DNA from: Botryotinia globosa
Taxonomy: Eukaryota > Ascomycota > Leotiomycetes > Helotiales > Sclerotiniaceae
Assembly (NCBI GenBank): GCA_014898425.1
Contig: RCSZ01000003.1
Location: forward strand, 620,001 to 684,000
Length of the DNA stretch: 64,000 bases
Direction: 5' to 3'
Part shown: positions 50,390 to 62,840 of the stretch, piece after piece
Layout: every line of letters begins with the position of its first letter
Position numbering within the stretch: position 1 is the first letter of the stretch
The notes under the pieces: generated by a model
Told to the model about the DNA's origin: nothing
The model's database searches: none
The model's input: the letters and a program-made list of their open reading frames with translations, nothing else
Translations under genes and position numbers: made by a program

Positions 50390-53300
50390 ATGGATTACAA
50401 TAAGTATAAAATAAGGAAAACTTTATTTGATAATTTCATTATCAAATTTAAACAATTCATTATCAAATATAAAAAAACCATTGAATAATAAATTACTAAT
50501 CTCAAACTCAAGGTTTTTCAAAAATTGATTAATATTTCAATTAATTATTCTAATAAATTTTTTACTACCAATATTGATATATAAATAATTTGATAATAAA
50601 ATATCTATAATAATTTAGAAGAGAAAATTCATTTTAATAATTAATATAAAAGCTAGAATATTAATTTTAATTATAATTAATTAAGGTATTATAATAGAAA
50701 GCCAATCTTAATTATAGCTTCTTTTATATTAAAGTTATTTAATGATTTTATATAATTAGATACTATTCAATAAAATCAATACTTTTTATTTTATTATATT
50801 CAAAAACAATATTTTGATTTTGACCTTTATTTTTATTGTAAGAAATTAGGTTATATTAAAAATAATTGCAATAAAAAACAAATCAATAATATAAAATACA
50901 ATATTAATATTAATATGGAATATAATCCTTATATTAATTGTTTCTTTGTAGCTAATTAATATCAAAGCTTTAGATTCTATTATAATATTATTAATTCCTT
51001 ATATCAAAGCTTATTTTTGTTTATCAATTATTTCTTAGTTATATTATTATATTATATTTTATTAATCCCTTTTAATTTTATTTAAGGGCTTAATCTGAAA
51101 GGATATATTAAGGAATCTGTTTATTCAGAGAAGAATAAAAGTTCAATTCCTTAATTTGGTATATCAAAAAATTAATCTCGATTTATAATTGCAAATCGAG
51201 ATTCTTCATAAGAAATTTATTTTTATAAATTAAAAGATTAATTATATTTAAAGATTTTTTATATTTTAGAATAATAAATAGCAAATCTTTTAAAATCTCA
51301 ATAGAAATCTTTTTTGTATTTAATATAACTATTCTATTTATTAGTTTTATAAATAGTGGAGTTGTGGGCTATGATTTTATTAATAAAAAAATCGTTTTTA
51401 AATTTCAAATATTTATATATCTTCTTTTTTATATTTATTATTTATTTCTAATCGATAGGAAGTTTTTTAATATTCTTTTTTGATATATATTTCTAGATAT
51501 ATAAATTAATAATTATTAGAAGATCGATTTGTTTTATATTATTATTTTATCAATTATAGATTTAATAATTCTTGATTTTCTTTAGCTTCAATATTATAAT
51601 TTTATTATCAATTAATTAGTAATAATACTTAAATTTGTATTTATATATTACTTGAGATATTATTATTCTATTAATATTATAGCAATTATTATTCTTAATA
51701 TATTTGATAATTATAAGATAATTTTATCAAAAAGTAACAAAATTATATTAATCGATTTTAAACTATTTTTACAAAAGCTTATTTCGAGATTAACTTTTAT
51801 AAAAGATATTATCGATAAAAGCTTTAAAATTAAATCTTTATTATTTCGAGATTAATCAGTAATTCTTAAATCTATCAAGGCTTTGAATATCTAAAAAAAC
51901 CTTAATACTATTAATTTCGAAAATAATAAAAACAAAAATCTTTATTATATTTGCTATATCAATAATAAAACGAATATCTGAATTAAAATAATCTCTAATC
52001 ATTTATTTTTAAAACCAATTTTAATTTAATTTATTATTAATTTTAAAAAGTATAGAAGATTATTATAAAATTAGAATATTTTATTTTTATTATTATTATT
52101 ACTACCAAATCCCTCAAACAAATTACTCGATATTATACAAAATATCCATTTCGAAATGTAAGATATAAAGTTCTTTATAACTAATAATTTTATACAATTC
52201 TATAAAAACAATAATATTTATATTACAAAAATGTTTTAGAATAAATTAAATAAAATCTATAATTTATATTACATAATGATTGAGGATTCTATTCAATTAT
52301 ATCGAAATTTAATAAATAATAATATCAATAAATTTATAAAAAAGATAAATCAACCTATCCCTTTTATATCAGAAATCCAAGATAAACTGCTTTTTTAACT
52401 TTATAATTTATATTTGAAATTCCTATCTTTTTTTACTAATGAATTTCCATTATAATATTTATAGAATTATAAAATCGAGATTATATTAAACAAAGAATTA
52501 TTATATAATAAAAATTATTTAATATTCTTAATTAAACTTCAAATTATTTGCAAATAGCTTAATAACAATCTAAATAAGGAATTTATTCAAAAATCTTATT
52601 TTCAATTAATTGTTTTACTTCTCCTAATTATTAAACTAAAAGAAAGTATTCAGATTTATTAAGATTATTAAAACTTAAATAATATTATTATCAAAAACCA
52701 ATATCTTTTACCATTAATTAAAAAAACTCTAAATATTTTATATTATACTAAAATCTATACCAAACTTAATATCATTATTATTTTCAATAAATTACAAATT
52801 ATAAAAGACTACAAATAGAAAATTACTTTCACTATTTGTTTCGATTTATTTAAATCATTAATAATACTTTTCAAACTTTATAATATATTAACCTTATTCT
52901 AGAATTATATCAACTATATTCTCTTCAATCTTTTAAATAGAATTTGCATAATATACTTGAATAATATTTTGATTTATTTTGAAAATATTATAAATTATAA
53001 AGAATATATTTACAAGATTATTTAGTGATTAATTAATATTGAATTACAAATTGATATTAATAAATATAAATTCGAAATAAAAAAAACTAAATATCTCGAT
53101 TTAATTATTATTTTAAAAAATATAAAAATAAATCTGAAGAAAGTCAATATTATATTCAATTAGAAATTATTAATTAAATTTAAAGATTTTTAGTATTTCC
53201 TCGAATTTGCTAATTTTTATTGATATTTTATTTACAATTTTTCTAAGATTATAAAGCCCCTCAATTACCTTCTAAAAAAGAAAAAAGTATAGAATTAAAA

Positions 53301-55470
53301 CTCTGAATAGAAAAACGCTTTTATAATATTGAAAAACATTTTCTTTTTTATTCCAATTCTTATTATATTTGATTACTATTATTATATAATAATCGAAATC
53401 AATATTTCCAATTAGATTATAGATAATATTCTTTCATAATATAATAATAAGGGAAATCTATATTTAATAATATATTTCTTATCAAAATATAATATTATTA
53501 AATATAATTATAAGATTTATAATAAAAAACTTCTAGTAATTATAAAATTATTAAAAAAATAAAGATTAGAATTATATAATACTTAGAAATTATTCGAAAT
53601 CATTATTAATTATAAAAACCTCGAATACTTTATATCAACAAAAATGCTAAATCAATAATAAACTAAATAAATCAAATTCTTATCAAAATTCAATTTTTAT
53701 ATTATATATTAATCTGATTATAAAACTATTTACCCCAATATTTTGAATTACAAAATTGAAGATTATTTAATATATACTAATTCTAATAATAATTAAATCA
53801 AGAATTATTTATAAACGATTTTTTTAAAATAAATATTTGATATTATTATATTTAAGAATATCATTTGATAAACGAATAGCGATTTAGATCTAATTATAAC
53901 CTTAATAAATATAATTATTTTTGATATCAATAAATTGATTAATGATTTTATTAATAAAATATATAAATTATTCGAATTAATTATAATTATACATATAATA
54001 CTTTGAAATCTTTCTATTTGCTATTAGTCATTAGATATTCGAAAAAATCTTCAAATAGTTTTATAAGATTATAGATTAGTTAATAATAAGATTTTCTATT
54101 ATAATTGTTTCTTTATTTTCTTTTTTGTTAAACTTTATATATAGATTATATATTACATATATTCAATTAAATTAGTTAAATATTTAGACTGTATCAAAAC
54201 TATTAACCTCGTTTTTTATATATATTAATAGCCCAATATATCTAAAGAGATTAAAACATTTGTATAAACTTATTAATTCTATTTTTATATCAAAGCTTTC
54301 CATCTTATTATATTTGAATTCCTTAAACCCTTATTAATATTATTTTTTTTCTAATCAAATATTTCTATTGATTATATTATATTATTATTAATCAATAAAT
54401 ATTATAAAAAGAAATATTAGTATATTATTATAATTATTTGTTATTTAATTAAAATACAATACTTTATATTAATAATAAAACTATTCACAGAAAAACTTAT
54501 GAATCGATTTATTGAAAAGATATATTACCTATATAACACTTCCAATAATATCATATTCGATAAGAACTCCCAATTCATTTCTGAATTCTAAAAATATTTG
54601 TTTAAACACTTATTAATCACTTTGAAATAATCTTTTTCATTCTATTTCAAATCCAATAATCAAATAGAAAAAATCAATATTATAATTGAATAATATCTTT
54701 ATATTTTTATAAACTTTTATCAAAATGATTAGCTCAATTAACTTCTATTTACAAAATTTATATTGAATAATATTATATTAGAAATTATTAGTATATTCTC
54801 ATTCTTTATTAATTATAATTATTATTTATATCTTAAAATTAAACCATTTATATTAACCCTATTGAATCTATTATATCAAAAAAAACAAAAGTTTTTTAAA
54901 ACTAATGAGATTATAAATAGATTTGATTTTATTTTAATTAAGCTTAAAATGTTTGTAGTTTAATCGATTCAAAAATATAAAGATTATATTAATAGAATTT
55001 ATATTAATATTTCTCTTTATAAAGAAAATAATAAGATATAGATTAATATAAAGAATATAAAGATTAATTGCCTAATAAAAAAATAATAATAAAAAAAATA
55101 GCTTTTATAAAATCCTCAAAATCTATAAATAAATCTGTTTATTATAATTTCTAATTAATTTCAAGATTTTTTTAATATTTTATAACTTATTGCTTCAATT
55201 ATTTTATTACTTATTAAAATTATTAGACTAAGATATTATTAATATTATTAAGTTATATAAAAATCAAGACTGAATTCTCGAAAAAAATAATGAAATATAT
55301 GAAAAAACCGAATAATAGGAATTCAAGGAAATCCTCAATTATTATAATAAATATGGTTTTTATTATTATATCAAATAAAAGTATTATTTATTATTATAAT
55401 AATTAGTTAAAGATCTTCGAGATTAGAAGAGAATAATCATTATATTTCATTTAATATATTTGAATAAACC
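50390..55470 (+). pseudogene. RIP-inactivated gag-pol of the gypsy element
   Basis: Catalytic and structural residues are changed in the direction expected for C-to-T/G-to-A mutation. The zinc knuckle has Tyr in place of the first Cys and of the His. The protease D-S-G motif reads N-S-G (51352-51360). The polymerase YLDD reads YLNN. Chromodomain Trp positions are TAG or TAA (for example 55376-55378). It cannot encode a functional protein. Confidence 0.85.
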
Positions 55471-55808
55471 AAATCTATTCATATAAATTGAATTCAAAAA
55501 GCCTATCATCTTAAATACTATTATATCAGAAATAACTTTTAAATAAAAATTAGACAGATCGAAAAAGATTTATTAATTAATTATTATTTTAAAAATAATT
55601 CGCTTTAATTCTATAATAGAAATTAAAATATTCTAATATTATTTCAAGGGATTTTAGATTTTTATTTAATTAATTTTATTGTCCATTTAATTTAGATATA
55701 ATAGTAAATTAGCCTATTAAATCGATTCCTTATAATTTTACTAAAAAATAACAAAGTTAATCTATATCTTAATTTGTTTGAAATAAACAAACTCTAAAAA
55801 AAGAGTAT

Positions 55809-55958
55809 TATTACAACACCAACTATATTACCTTTATACCTTAAACATAAACCTTTAATATACTCTTAATATACCCTATTTCCTATAATAGGGCCTCAAT
55901 CTTTTATAGCACTTAGAACCCTTATGATATAATATAAGTCTTTACCCGTACCTTGATA
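55809..55958 (+). repeat. 3' LTR of the gypsy element
   Basis: 150 bp; aligned without gaps to the 5' LTR with more than 30 differences, all transitions as far as I could count. Confidence 0.9.
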
Positions 55959-56425
55959 ATATGGGATTATTTAATTTTTCATACCCTAGTTTATTTCTTA
56001 TTATAAGAGATAAAATTAGGTTTTTTTTTAAAAAATATTATTTAATTAACCAAATTTTATAAAAAAATAGACAGAATATTTTTCTTCATTTTTTTAAATA
56101 GGATTTGAAAGGGTTAAAGTTAAAAGTTCTAAATTTTGATGAAAATTCGCTTATTTTGTATGGGGAAAACGTTACATGTTAGAATTTTTGAAAAAATTCG
56201 ATTTCAATACTATATAACTATTCAACAAAAATAATAAAAAATATTTCGAATAATTTTTTATATTTTGATTTCAATTATTTATTTATTTTCGATTTTTTTT
56301 TAAAAAAAAATATAAAGATTTGATTGAAATATTCAATATAATAATTTGTATGGGAAAACCTCATTTTTGTAGGGATTTTGTCACATTTGTCACAGAGGTG
56401 CGGTGAGCAGATGCCAGAACTCTTA

Positions 56426-56899
56426 CAATCAATCTTTTCTATAATTCTATGGAATTTCATATTATAATAATAAAATCATTTTATAAAAAAAAATATATAA
56501 ATAATCTTGAAATAAACAATCCCTAATCTTTATTTCAAATATCCTCAATTATTTTTTTAAATATAGTAAATTCGAGCTTTGAATTTATATATTATAAGAT
56601 TCTATACAAATTCTTAAACGAATTTTTATATAATATTTAATTCTAAAAATAGAAATACTTAGAATATTATCATTTCAAAACATTTTTATAATTAATAATG
56701 AGTATAATCAATTTATTATTATAATATAAAATAATTGAAATTTAATAAGAACATTATTATAAAAAAGGAATAGAAAATTTTGAATTTTATAATAAAGTTT
56801 TATATATAAAAAAATTTATTATTATAGAAAGAGTATTTTTTAAAGCTTTATAGATTTAAAAGATTAATAATCTTATTATTAAAAATATTTTCAAATTTA
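56426..56899. other. RIP-mutated DNA
   Basis: No termini or motifs legible; may belong to the element whose reverse transcriptase relic follows. Confidence 0.45.
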
Positions 56900-57511
56900 T
56901 TAAATATAATCCTTTTGTATATATAAAGAAATTGTTCAATTTATATTTTATAAATGAAGTTAAAGGGTGTATAATAAAATCTTTATATAAAAAATCTCGT
57001 TTAATTATATAGGTATATAATAATTTAAGAAAAAAATCAATCTTAATTTAAATATTTATAATTCAAAAATCAAATTAAAAAATCATTATAATTCTAATAT
57101 TTATATTAATAAAAATAAGTATCAAATTAATAAAAATAAATATCAAATTAATAATATGAGATATTATATAAATATATGTATAATTAAAGATATTTTTAAA
57201 TCGAATTGTATTAACAAAACTTTCCAAAAAAAATATCCAAATAATATAATTATAATAATCAAAAAATTATTATATAATATTATAAAAGTAAGCACTTATT
57301 AATAAACAATTTATTGAAAATATTATTAAAAAAAGTTAAATATAATAATATCTTTATATAATTTATACTTATTTATTATTAATATATAGAATATATGATT
57401 CGGATTTGTGAGAATATAGATAAATAATATATTTATTTTAATAAATTAAGAATTCTTTAATTATAAAGATAAAGAATTTAAAAATATAAATATCAAAGTA
57501 AAACTAAATGA
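56900..57511 (+). pseudogene. Decayed copia-like reverse transcriptase fragment, cut by an X LTR
   Basis: Text beginning near KSRLII, followed by an S-P-T-I-Q-R-like stretch and a YLRDI-like strand now reading ISIKL, resembles the N-terminal half of fungal copia-like polymerases. Many Gln/Trp codons are stops. The fragment ends at the insertion point of X copy 4 (57517). Confidence 0.45.
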
Positions 57512-57516
57512 ATATC

Positions 57517-57737
57517 TGTGTGAACAAGGGAATTTACTTCAAGGAAATGACTCCAATACAAAGGCTACTATATTGAAAGGATTAAGCAGATGCGAAAGAG
57601 ACTAGCTCTTTCAATAGTGTTTATATAAAGCCTACTACTTTCCCATTTAACTAACTCTTTAGATAGAATACAATTAGACATATAGAACCTGCATTATATA
57701 TAGGTACTACGTCTTCCGTATCCTTCTCGAACCAATA
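57517..57737 (+). mobile_element. Solo LTR of family X (copy 4)
   Basis: 221 bp, TGTGTGAACAAGGG...CTCGAACCAATA, flanked by ATATC at 57512-57516 and 57738-57742: a 5-bp target duplication. Best-preserved X copy. Confidence 0.85.
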
Positions 57738-59726
57738 ATATCTGATATATAATTTGCTTTTAATCTTTAATAATTATATTATATAATAAGAAAATGAGAA
57801 TCATTTAATTTTTATTTAAAAAGACTAAGAAAAAAAGTTTAAGAAAGTTATCAATTTTAAGTAATATTGTAAATAAAAAGCTTGAGAAGTATATATTATT
57901 ATATAATATAAAAATCTATTAAATAAAAATATTAAAATATTCAATAAAGATTTGAATAACAAATAGAAAATCTTAATCAAAAGATTTCCTATATTTTATC
58001 TATTCGAAATTATATAAAACTTTTTATTTTTATTAATAGATTTTTTATTAATAACCAGAATTTAAATAATCAATTAGAATTTATTATTATTTTTATAAAT
58101 GAAAAGATATCAAACGAAAATATGTTCGAATTAAAAAATAATATTATGTATTATAATAATATGAAAAAGCAAAAGGGTTATCTATAGTATATTAATATTT
58201 GAGATATATGAAATGATAATAGGAGTGGATATTAGTTTAGTAATATGATTTATTCTTTAAATAATTATATTGTCATTCGATATTTCTAATATTCTTATTA
58301 TTATATACATAAATTTATATTTTCTATATGAATATTTTGTTAAATTGAGTATAATAAAAAAAAGAGATTAATAATTAATATTATAATATTTCATTAGTTA
58401 TATAAATAAAGAGAATTAATAAAAATAAAATGAATTAATAATTTTAACAATTTTATAAATGTAATAACAAAAGCAAATCTGAATAAAGTATTTGAAAAGT
58501 TTATTAATATAAATATTTTTATTGTATATGTTGAGGGGTGGGTGAAATAAGAAAATTATATAAAAATCAATTAGATTATATATAAGTTAAATTGATAAAT
58601 TGGGATAAGGAGTTATTGATAATTCTTATTTTATTTTATTATTTGATATTTTTTTAAGAAACTTCGATAAATGATTCGAAATTTCAATTTATTTTCTTTA
58701 AATTTAATAAAAAAAGAAAAGAGAAATAGTTAGATTGTGTATAAATTAATTGATAATAAAAAGCTTTTCGATAAAATTAGAATTAAATAAAAAGGGATTC
58801 TTTCGAATAAAGGATTTTGAATCAATTGATAAAGAAGGAATAGGATTTCGATTAGGAGAAATTTAAGAAGGAGATAAAGAATAATAGTTTTATTTGATAG
58901 AATCTATATGTAAATAATCAAATTATATATACTGAATTCTATAATTTCTCTATTTACAATTCCCACAACTATCCTCGAAATAATTACATATATAATAACA
59001 ATCAGGAAAGAATATTAATCTATATTAATAGCATTCTCTACAAGAATTTTCAATAAAAACTTTATGATTTTGTATTAATAAACTATTTATATATAAAATA
59101 TATATTGTATAAATTTATATGAGGGTAATTCAATTTCGAATATATACAATATTATTGTTTAATATAATTAAAAATATATGCTGAAAAACATTATAATAAT
59201 AGTTAATAAAAATGAATCCATTAATAGAAAGAATGATATTTGTATTTTCTACTACTATTATATTGATTGTATTATATAATTGAAATACTATATTTTTATT
59301 ATCCGTTATTGTATTATTCGCATTATATAATGAAAGGGCTTTATTTATATAATATTATTAATATAATTTATATAATATTATATTTGTAGTAAATATAGAA
59401 TAAATCTTAATACAATCAATTGCTTTTTTGATAAAAGTAAAATGTACATTCCGAATGATTAATTGAATATAATATTTTCTATATTTTAACTAGATTAATA
59501 TAATTTCAAAACCCAGTATATCGTTCGATATAATTAATGAATATATACAAGATAAAGAAGCTATAATTTTGATAAATTTAATAAGTTTTTCGATATAACA
59601 TTTGATAGTTTTGAATTTAGAATTCTGTATTTGTTTAGATTAATATAAGGATAAGGATTAAACTAAATGATGAAATAATTATATATTACAAATTCCATAT
59701 ATTATTCTCTAATTCGTACAACATAT
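57738..59726. other. RIP-mutated DNA without assignable element
   Basis: AT-rich, many stops in all frames. A GAAAAGATATCAAA word near 58104 is shared with 47788, suggesting the same degraded retrotransposon family. Confidence 0.4.
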
Positions 59727-60881
59727 CTTTGAGAAAGTATTACATAATTATATTTATTATTATAAAAATCTAAAAAAGAAATTTTATTGAAAGCTTATAG
59801 GCGAAGTCGGTTTACTACATTATATTACTTTTTTTCATTTTTATTTATATTTTTCTTTTTTCTTTTTCTTTTTTCTTTTTTCTTTTTTCTTTTTTCTTTT
59901 TTCTTTTTTCTTTTTTCTTTTTTCTTTTTTCTTTTTTCTTTTTTCTTTTTTCTTTTTTCTTTTTTCTTTTTTCTTTTTTCTTTTTTCTTTTTTCTTTTTT
60001 CTTTTTTCTTTTTTCTTTTTTCTTTTTTCTTTTTTCTTTTTTCTTTTTTCTTTTTTCTTTTTTCTTTTTTCTTTTTTCTTTTTTCTTTTTTCTTTTTTCT
60101 TTTTCTTTTTTCTTTTTCTTTTTTCTTTTTTCTTTTTTCTTTTTTCTTTTTTCTTTTTTCTTTTTTCTTTTTTCTTTTTCTTTTTTCTTTTTTCTTTTTA
60201 CATTTTAATGAATCACTTTACTTCGAATCATTAATTATACTACTAAATCATGAAAACTATAATATGAAAATAATTTTTATAAATTTTAGATTCATTATAT
60301 TCAATATAATCCTCTTCCAATTGATTATATAAGCTTCAATTATATCTATACTAATTAAACTTCAATCCTTTGAAAAACCCTTAGTTTTGAAACTAGTAAT
60401 ATAAAAAATATATCATTTGAAAACCCTTAGTTTTTTATATATAATTATTACTTTTTTTTTTTTTTTTTAATTCATATTAGTTTAAATAAACTAATTTAAA
60501 TGATTTTATTAAAAAAGCTTAGAATTTTATATTATAAAATTTATACTACTTCAATTTCAATCATTTATAAAACCCTTAGTTTTAAAACTAGTATTATAAA
60601 AATTATATTATTTAAAAACTTTTAGTTTCTTCTATATAATTACTACTTTTTTTTTTTTTTTTAATTTATATTAATTTAAATAAGTTAATTTAAATGATTT
60701 TGTTGAAAAAGTAAGGAGTTATGCTATAGCTATAATACCAAGAAAGTCGAGCCAATCAGATCGCTTGAATCAAACCAATCAAATCGTTTGAATCGGGTCT
60801 CATTAAGCGAGGTTCTTTTTTTTTGTATCTATATACCTTCAGCCTTTGCGGGCGACAAGATTATTAAGGAGGTAAACCTCT
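59727..60881 (-). mobile_element. Unrecognised repeat family, copy B (expanded, end-truncated)
   Basis: Reverse orientation relative to copy A. It keeps the GGAGGTAAACCTC end (60868) but lacks the GC-rich hairpin end, starting instead at CTTTGAGAAAG. It carries two copies of the internal roughly 185-bp segment, each with a poly-T run, and an array of about 50 TTTTTTC units where copy A has 19-bp units. Confidence 0.7.
59846..60200 (+). repeat. Long TTTTTTC heptamer array
   Basis: About 50 units with a few 6-base and interrupted variants, an unbroken pyrimidine strand of about 350 bases. The 181-codon Phe/Leu/Ser frame across it is a by-product of the repeat. Confidence 0.95.
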
Positions 60882-61250
60882 AATAAATTCTATAGTGGAA
60901 TCTATATTATAAATAACATATACTCTGTTTAGATTCTATCTTTTATAATTCATATAGATATTTAAAATCATTTTTCGAATTTAATATAATTTACAAAAAT
61001 CTCATTGTTTTTATAATTTTAAGAAAAATATTATTCTATAATATTTTTAAAGAAGATTAATAAATAATAAATAAATATCTTAAATTATATATATATATTG
61101 AAATTGAATAGTTAAAGTTTTAATAATATATATATTATATAGGAATTCACTCAAAACATTATTATATCAGAGTATAATTTTATATAAAATCTTTTTTTCG
61201 AATTGTTTTTAAATAATTTGTATATATAATATAATACTTTCATTAATAAA

Positions 61251-62083
61251 ATACCAGGGGCCTGCGAGCCCCCGGACCCCTTGCTTTTTGAGAAAGTATT
61301 ATATAATTATATTTATAATTATAAAAATCTAAAAAAGAAATTTTATTGAAAGCTTACAGGCGAAGTCGGTTTATCTTTTTTTATTTGGATTTTTTTATTT
61401 TATTTAGATTTTTTAATTTTATTCAGATTTTAGTGGGTCACTTTATATCAAATCATTAATTATATCATTGAACTATGAAAGTTATAATATTAAAATAATT
61501 TTTATTAATACTAAACCTATTATATTCGATATAAACCCTTTTCAATTGATTATATAAACTTTGACTATATCTATACTAATTAAACTTCAACCCTTTAGAA
61601 AACCCTTAGTTTTGAAGCTAGCATTATAAAAATTATATCATTTTAAAGCCCTTAGTTTCTTCTATATAGTTATCACTTTTTTTTTTTTTTTTTTTCAATT
61701 CATATTAGTTTGAATAAACTGATTTAAATGATTTCGTTGAAAAAGTCTAGAATTTTATATTATAAAATTTATACTACTTCAATTTCAATCATTTATAAAA
61801 CCCTCAATTTTAAAGCTAGCAATATAAAAAATATATCATTTGAAAGCCCTTAACTTCTTTTATATAGTTATTACTTTTGTTTTCTTTTTATTCAATTAAT
61901 TTAAATAATTTTGTTGAAAACTCCTAAGAATCTATACTTCTATACTATAGCTACAATGCCAAGGAAGTCAAGCCAATCAGATCGCTTGAATCGGGTCTCA
62001 CTAAGCGAGAGTTTCTCATTTTTCGTATATATACAGTACTAATACCTCGCGGGCGACAAGAATATTAAGGAGGTAAACCTCCA
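61251..62083 (-). mobile_element. Unrecognised repeat family, copy C (complete)
   Basis: 833 bp, from ATACCAGGGGCCTGCGAGCC to GGTAAACCTCCA, in reverse orientation relative to A. Flanked by ATTAATAAA on both sides (61242-61250 and 62084-62092), a 9-bp target duplication. Contains two roughly 185-bp internal segments and a short degenerate 19-bp array. No frame of coding interest. Confidence 0.78.
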
Positions 62084-62599
62084 ATTAATAAATATTATAT
62101 ACAAAATATAAGAAAAGTATTATATAAACTTGAAATTACAATTAATATATTAATTTCTATCGATTTTCAATAATTCAAAGAATATTAATTTTAATAAATT
62201 TTTTGAATTTTTTAAATCTAATATATTGAAAACTAAAAAGAAAAAAGGAAGATTATTCATAATAGCAAAACTAAATACTATTTTATTATATTAATTATAT
62301 AACTTAGTATTATCACTACATAATCACATAATTTAAATTAATCAAAAGATTTTTAATTAAAAAGTTAATAAATTCAATTATTTATTTATATTAAATATAT
62401 TTGTTTATTATAAAGTTATATATATTGAGATAATTATATAAGTTTTATATAGTTAATAAAAAATAAGATTTATTATTAAAATAAATATTATAATTTAAAA
62501 ATAAATTATTATTATTTTATTTAAAAATTGAAGATATATTATTATATATAGTTTTTATAGTGATATGCTATTATATTACATTTTATATAATACAAACAT

Positions 62600-62709
62600 T
62601 TTTTTCAAGATTTTCATAGCTACACTATACAAATCTTTTTTCTAAAATTTGTATTAGATAGAATCCTATTTTTCAGATATCGGCAAAATGATTCAAATGG
62701 GCCTCGGTA
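62600..62709 (+). repeat. Right inverted boundary sequence of the AT-rich block
   Basis: Ends AAAATGATTCAAATGGGCCTCGGTA; the reverse complement of 36841-36950 apart from mostly transition differences and two small indels. Normal base composition resumes within 10 bases. Confidence 0.8.
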
Positions 62710-62840
62710 CATAAGCTCTTATCCGTTGAATGCTGCGAAGGATTGAGCGAACTATCATCCAAAGCAGTAAAGCGTGATGACGATATGACACGGCACTTTT
62801 CTATCCGAACTCACTCAACTACACTCAACCACACTCAACT

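Larger units (their letters stand above)
49360..55958 (+). mobile_element. Complete but dead Ty3/gypsy element with chromodomain
   Basis: 6599 bp from 5' LTR to 3' LTR, each 150 bp, flanked by ATATG on both sides (49355-49359 and 55959-55963). Legible coding order on the plus strand: gag zinc knuckle (50828-50869), aspartic protease (51346-51372), reverse transcriptase (about 52740-53030, motif YLNN at 52954-52965), RNase H region, integrase (about 54100-54960) and a C-terminal chromodomain (55300-55460). A purine tract (AAAAAAAGAG) precedes the 3' LTR. Every domain is broken by stops. This order plus a chromodomain places it in the chromodomain-bearing gypsy lineage. Confidence 0.88.
49307..56423. 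mobile_element. 513-bp TA-flanked MITE split by a gypsy element
   Basis: Left terminal repeat 49307-49331 (AGAGTTCTGGCTTCTTCTCA then CCGCA) and right terminal repeat 56399-56423 match in inverted orientation at 23 of 25 positions. TA flanks both ends (49305-49306 and 56424-56425), as for Tc1/mariner-type elements. Removing the gypsy insertion and one ATATG leaves 513 bp with no transposase, so it is non-autonomous. A subterminal word (GGAAAAGCGTTACATA at the left end, inverted) recurs near 56162-56180. Confidence 0.82.
36841..62709. mobile_element. Nested, RIP-mutated transposon block
   Basis: About 25.9 kb of extremely AT-rich DNA with sharp edges. Homologous copies inside differ mainly by C/T and G/A transitions, former coding regions are full of TAA/TAG, and a few unmutated GC-rich patches remain. 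The outer edges carry the same sequence in inverted orientation (left end 36841 inward, right end 62709 inward). No target duplication is obvious at the edges: the left edge reads GAATG before CCGAGG and the right reads CCTCGG before TACAT. It could be one large inverted-repeat element filled by later insertions, or two members of one family in opposite orientation. Confidence 0.85.

Noticed and set aside
59787..60332. 181-codon Phe/Leu/Ser protein with apparent membrane character
   Set aside because: A translation of the TTTTTTC array.
36841..62709. Starship-type giant element
   Set aside because: No DUF3435 captain frame or cargo genes are legible at either edge, and the edges carry inverted repeats with no clear target duplication.
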